DNA of 5,345 nt. Source: Nocardioidaceae bacterium. GTDB taxonomy: Bacteria; Actinomycetota; Actinomycetes; Propionibacteriales; Nocardioidaceae. Location: the NCBI GenBank assembly GCA_020438665.1, contig JAGQUE010000400.1, positions 1 through 5,345 on the forward strand. Reading direction: 5' to 3'. Of the stretch, positions 4,650 through 5,345 are shown piece by piece. Below the pieces are notes generated by a model that had not been told where the DNA came from, made no database searches, and was given only the letters and a program-made list of their open reading frames with translations. Position numbers and translations under genes: made by a program. Positions within the stretch are counted from its first letter, which is position 1; every line of letters begins with the position of its first letter.

Positions 4650-5345
4650 TGACGACCATCTCACGCGCGACACCGGCCGAGGTCTCCCAGCAGTTCGCCG
4701 ACGTCACCTCCACCGAGTCCTCGCTCCGGCGCTTCCTCCACGGGCTGCCCGGCGTCGACCAGGTCGGGGCAGAGGCGCGGGCAGCCGCGCTCGGGACGCG
4801 GTCGATCAAGACCAGCTCCAAGGACTTCGCCATCGACCTCGCGATCCGCATGGTCGACCTGACCACGCTGGAGGGGCAGGACACCCCCGGCAAGGTCCGC
4901 GCACTCGCCAACAAGGCGCTGCGCCCCGATCCGGCCGACCCGACCTGTCCCCAGGTCGCCGCCGTCTGCGTCTATCCCGACATGGTGGCCATCGCCAAGG
5001 AGGTGGTCGGCGACAGCGGCGTCCAGATCGCGTCGGTCGCGACGGCGTTCCCGAGCGGCCGGGCCGCCCTCGACGTCAAGCTCGCCGACGTCCGCGACGC
5101 GGTCGAGGCCGGCGCCGACGAGATCGACATGGTCATCGACCGCGGCGCGTTCCTGGCCGGTCGCTATCTCGACGTGTACGACGAGATCGTCCAGGTCCGT
5201 CAGGCGTGTGCCAAGGAAAATGGAGAGAGCGCACACCTCAAGGTCATCTTCGAGACCGGCGAGTTGCAGACCTACGACAACGTCCGTTTTGTCAGCCAGC
5301 TCGCGATCGAGGCGGGTGCGGACTTCATCAAGACCTCCACGGGCA
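4649..5345 (+). CDS. deoC: Deoxyribose-phosphate aldolase, long form (3' end outside window)
   Basis: DeoC cleaves 2-deoxyribose-5-phosphate into glyceraldehyde-3-phosphate and acetaldehyde, the final step of deoxynucleoside catabolism in the cytoplasm. The visible 232 residues carry the family hallmarks in order: VDLTTLEGQDT (69-79), AAVCVYP (104-110), ASVATAFPSG (128-137), ADEIDMV with the catalytic-site Asp160, LKVIFETGEL (197-206) and FIKTSTG with the Schiff-base Lys228. The second active-site lysine lies beyond the window. About 65 residues precede the VDLTTL motif, far more than in the 259-residue E. coli enzyme, placing this in the long class that includes actinobacterial enzymes and animal DERA. 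The frame is open to the window end. I chose the GTG at 4649: it is the first plausible start and sits correctly behind a -10 element; no Shine-Dalgarno is present. It is divergent from the PH-domain gene. Other deo genes are not in view. Confidence 0.95.
   Translation, partial: MTTISRATPAEVSQQFADVTSTESSLRRFLHGLPGVDQVGAEARAAALGTRSIKTSSKDFAIDLAIRMVDLTTLEGQDTPGKVRALANKALRPDPADPTCPQVAAVCVYPDMVAIAKEVVGDSGVQIASVATAFPSGRAALDVKLADVRDAVEAGADEIDMVIDRGAFLAGRYLDVYDEIVQVRQACAKENGESAHLKVIFETGELQTYDNVRFVSQLAIEAGADFIKTSTG

Noticed and set aside
4638..4652. Four-residue leader peptide (ATG CTG GGT CGG TGA) whose stop overlaps the deoC GTG
   Set aside because: Its ATG lies inside the likely -10 element and would not be transcribed if the mRNA starts at 4649; no Shine-Dalgarno precedes it.
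4661..5236. Minus-strand open frame antisense to deoC
   Set aside because: The plus strand encodes an unmistakable DeoC with its active-site motifs.

Overview
This is a strongly GC-rich chromosomal window with actinobacterial character. Codon third positions are almost all G or C, GTG starts are common, and the proteins resemble actinobacterial families (CorA, a HAD phosphatase, a Lys/Arg-poor lipoprotein, a PH-domain membrane protein, a long-form DeoC). The protein style and a striking preference for the tyrosine codon TAT suggest something like Nocardioides or a relative, but the genus is an inference.

Layout. 1-581 (+) is the 3' part of a CorA-type magnesium transporter, translationally coupled through a TGATG overlap to a HAD-family phosphatase (581-1213, +). 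A GC-rich palindrome separates this pair from a convergent small lipoprotein (1251-1655, -). Positions 1656-1946 have no protein gene; they hold a 12-bp hairpin that looks like a terminator, two smaller hairpins and a degenerate tRNA-Arg(UCU)-like sequence, all best read on the minus strand. Next come three minus-strand genes, listed here in window order, so the last is transcribed first: a divergent ClC-family chloride channel homologue (1947-3194), a secreted RTX-type calcium-binding protein (3203-3886) and a PH-domain membrane protein (3958-4560). The RTX and ClC genes are 8 nt apart and probably form an operon. An 88-nt divergent intergenic region leads to deoC (4649 to beyond the window end, +), a deoxyribose-phosphate aldolase whose GTG start sits at the right distance from a -10 element for a leaderless mRNA.

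Functionally this is a mixture of ion transport (CorA, ClC), envelope proteins (lipoprotein, RTX protein, PH-domain protein) and nucleoside salvage (DeoC). I see no mobile element, CRISPR array, defence system or biosynthetic cluster, and no clearly new system. The points most worth a second look are the ClC homologue lacking the usual Ser selectivity motif and the internal proton glutamate, the tRNA-like relic with its hairpins, the tyrosine codon bias, and the leaderless deoC.
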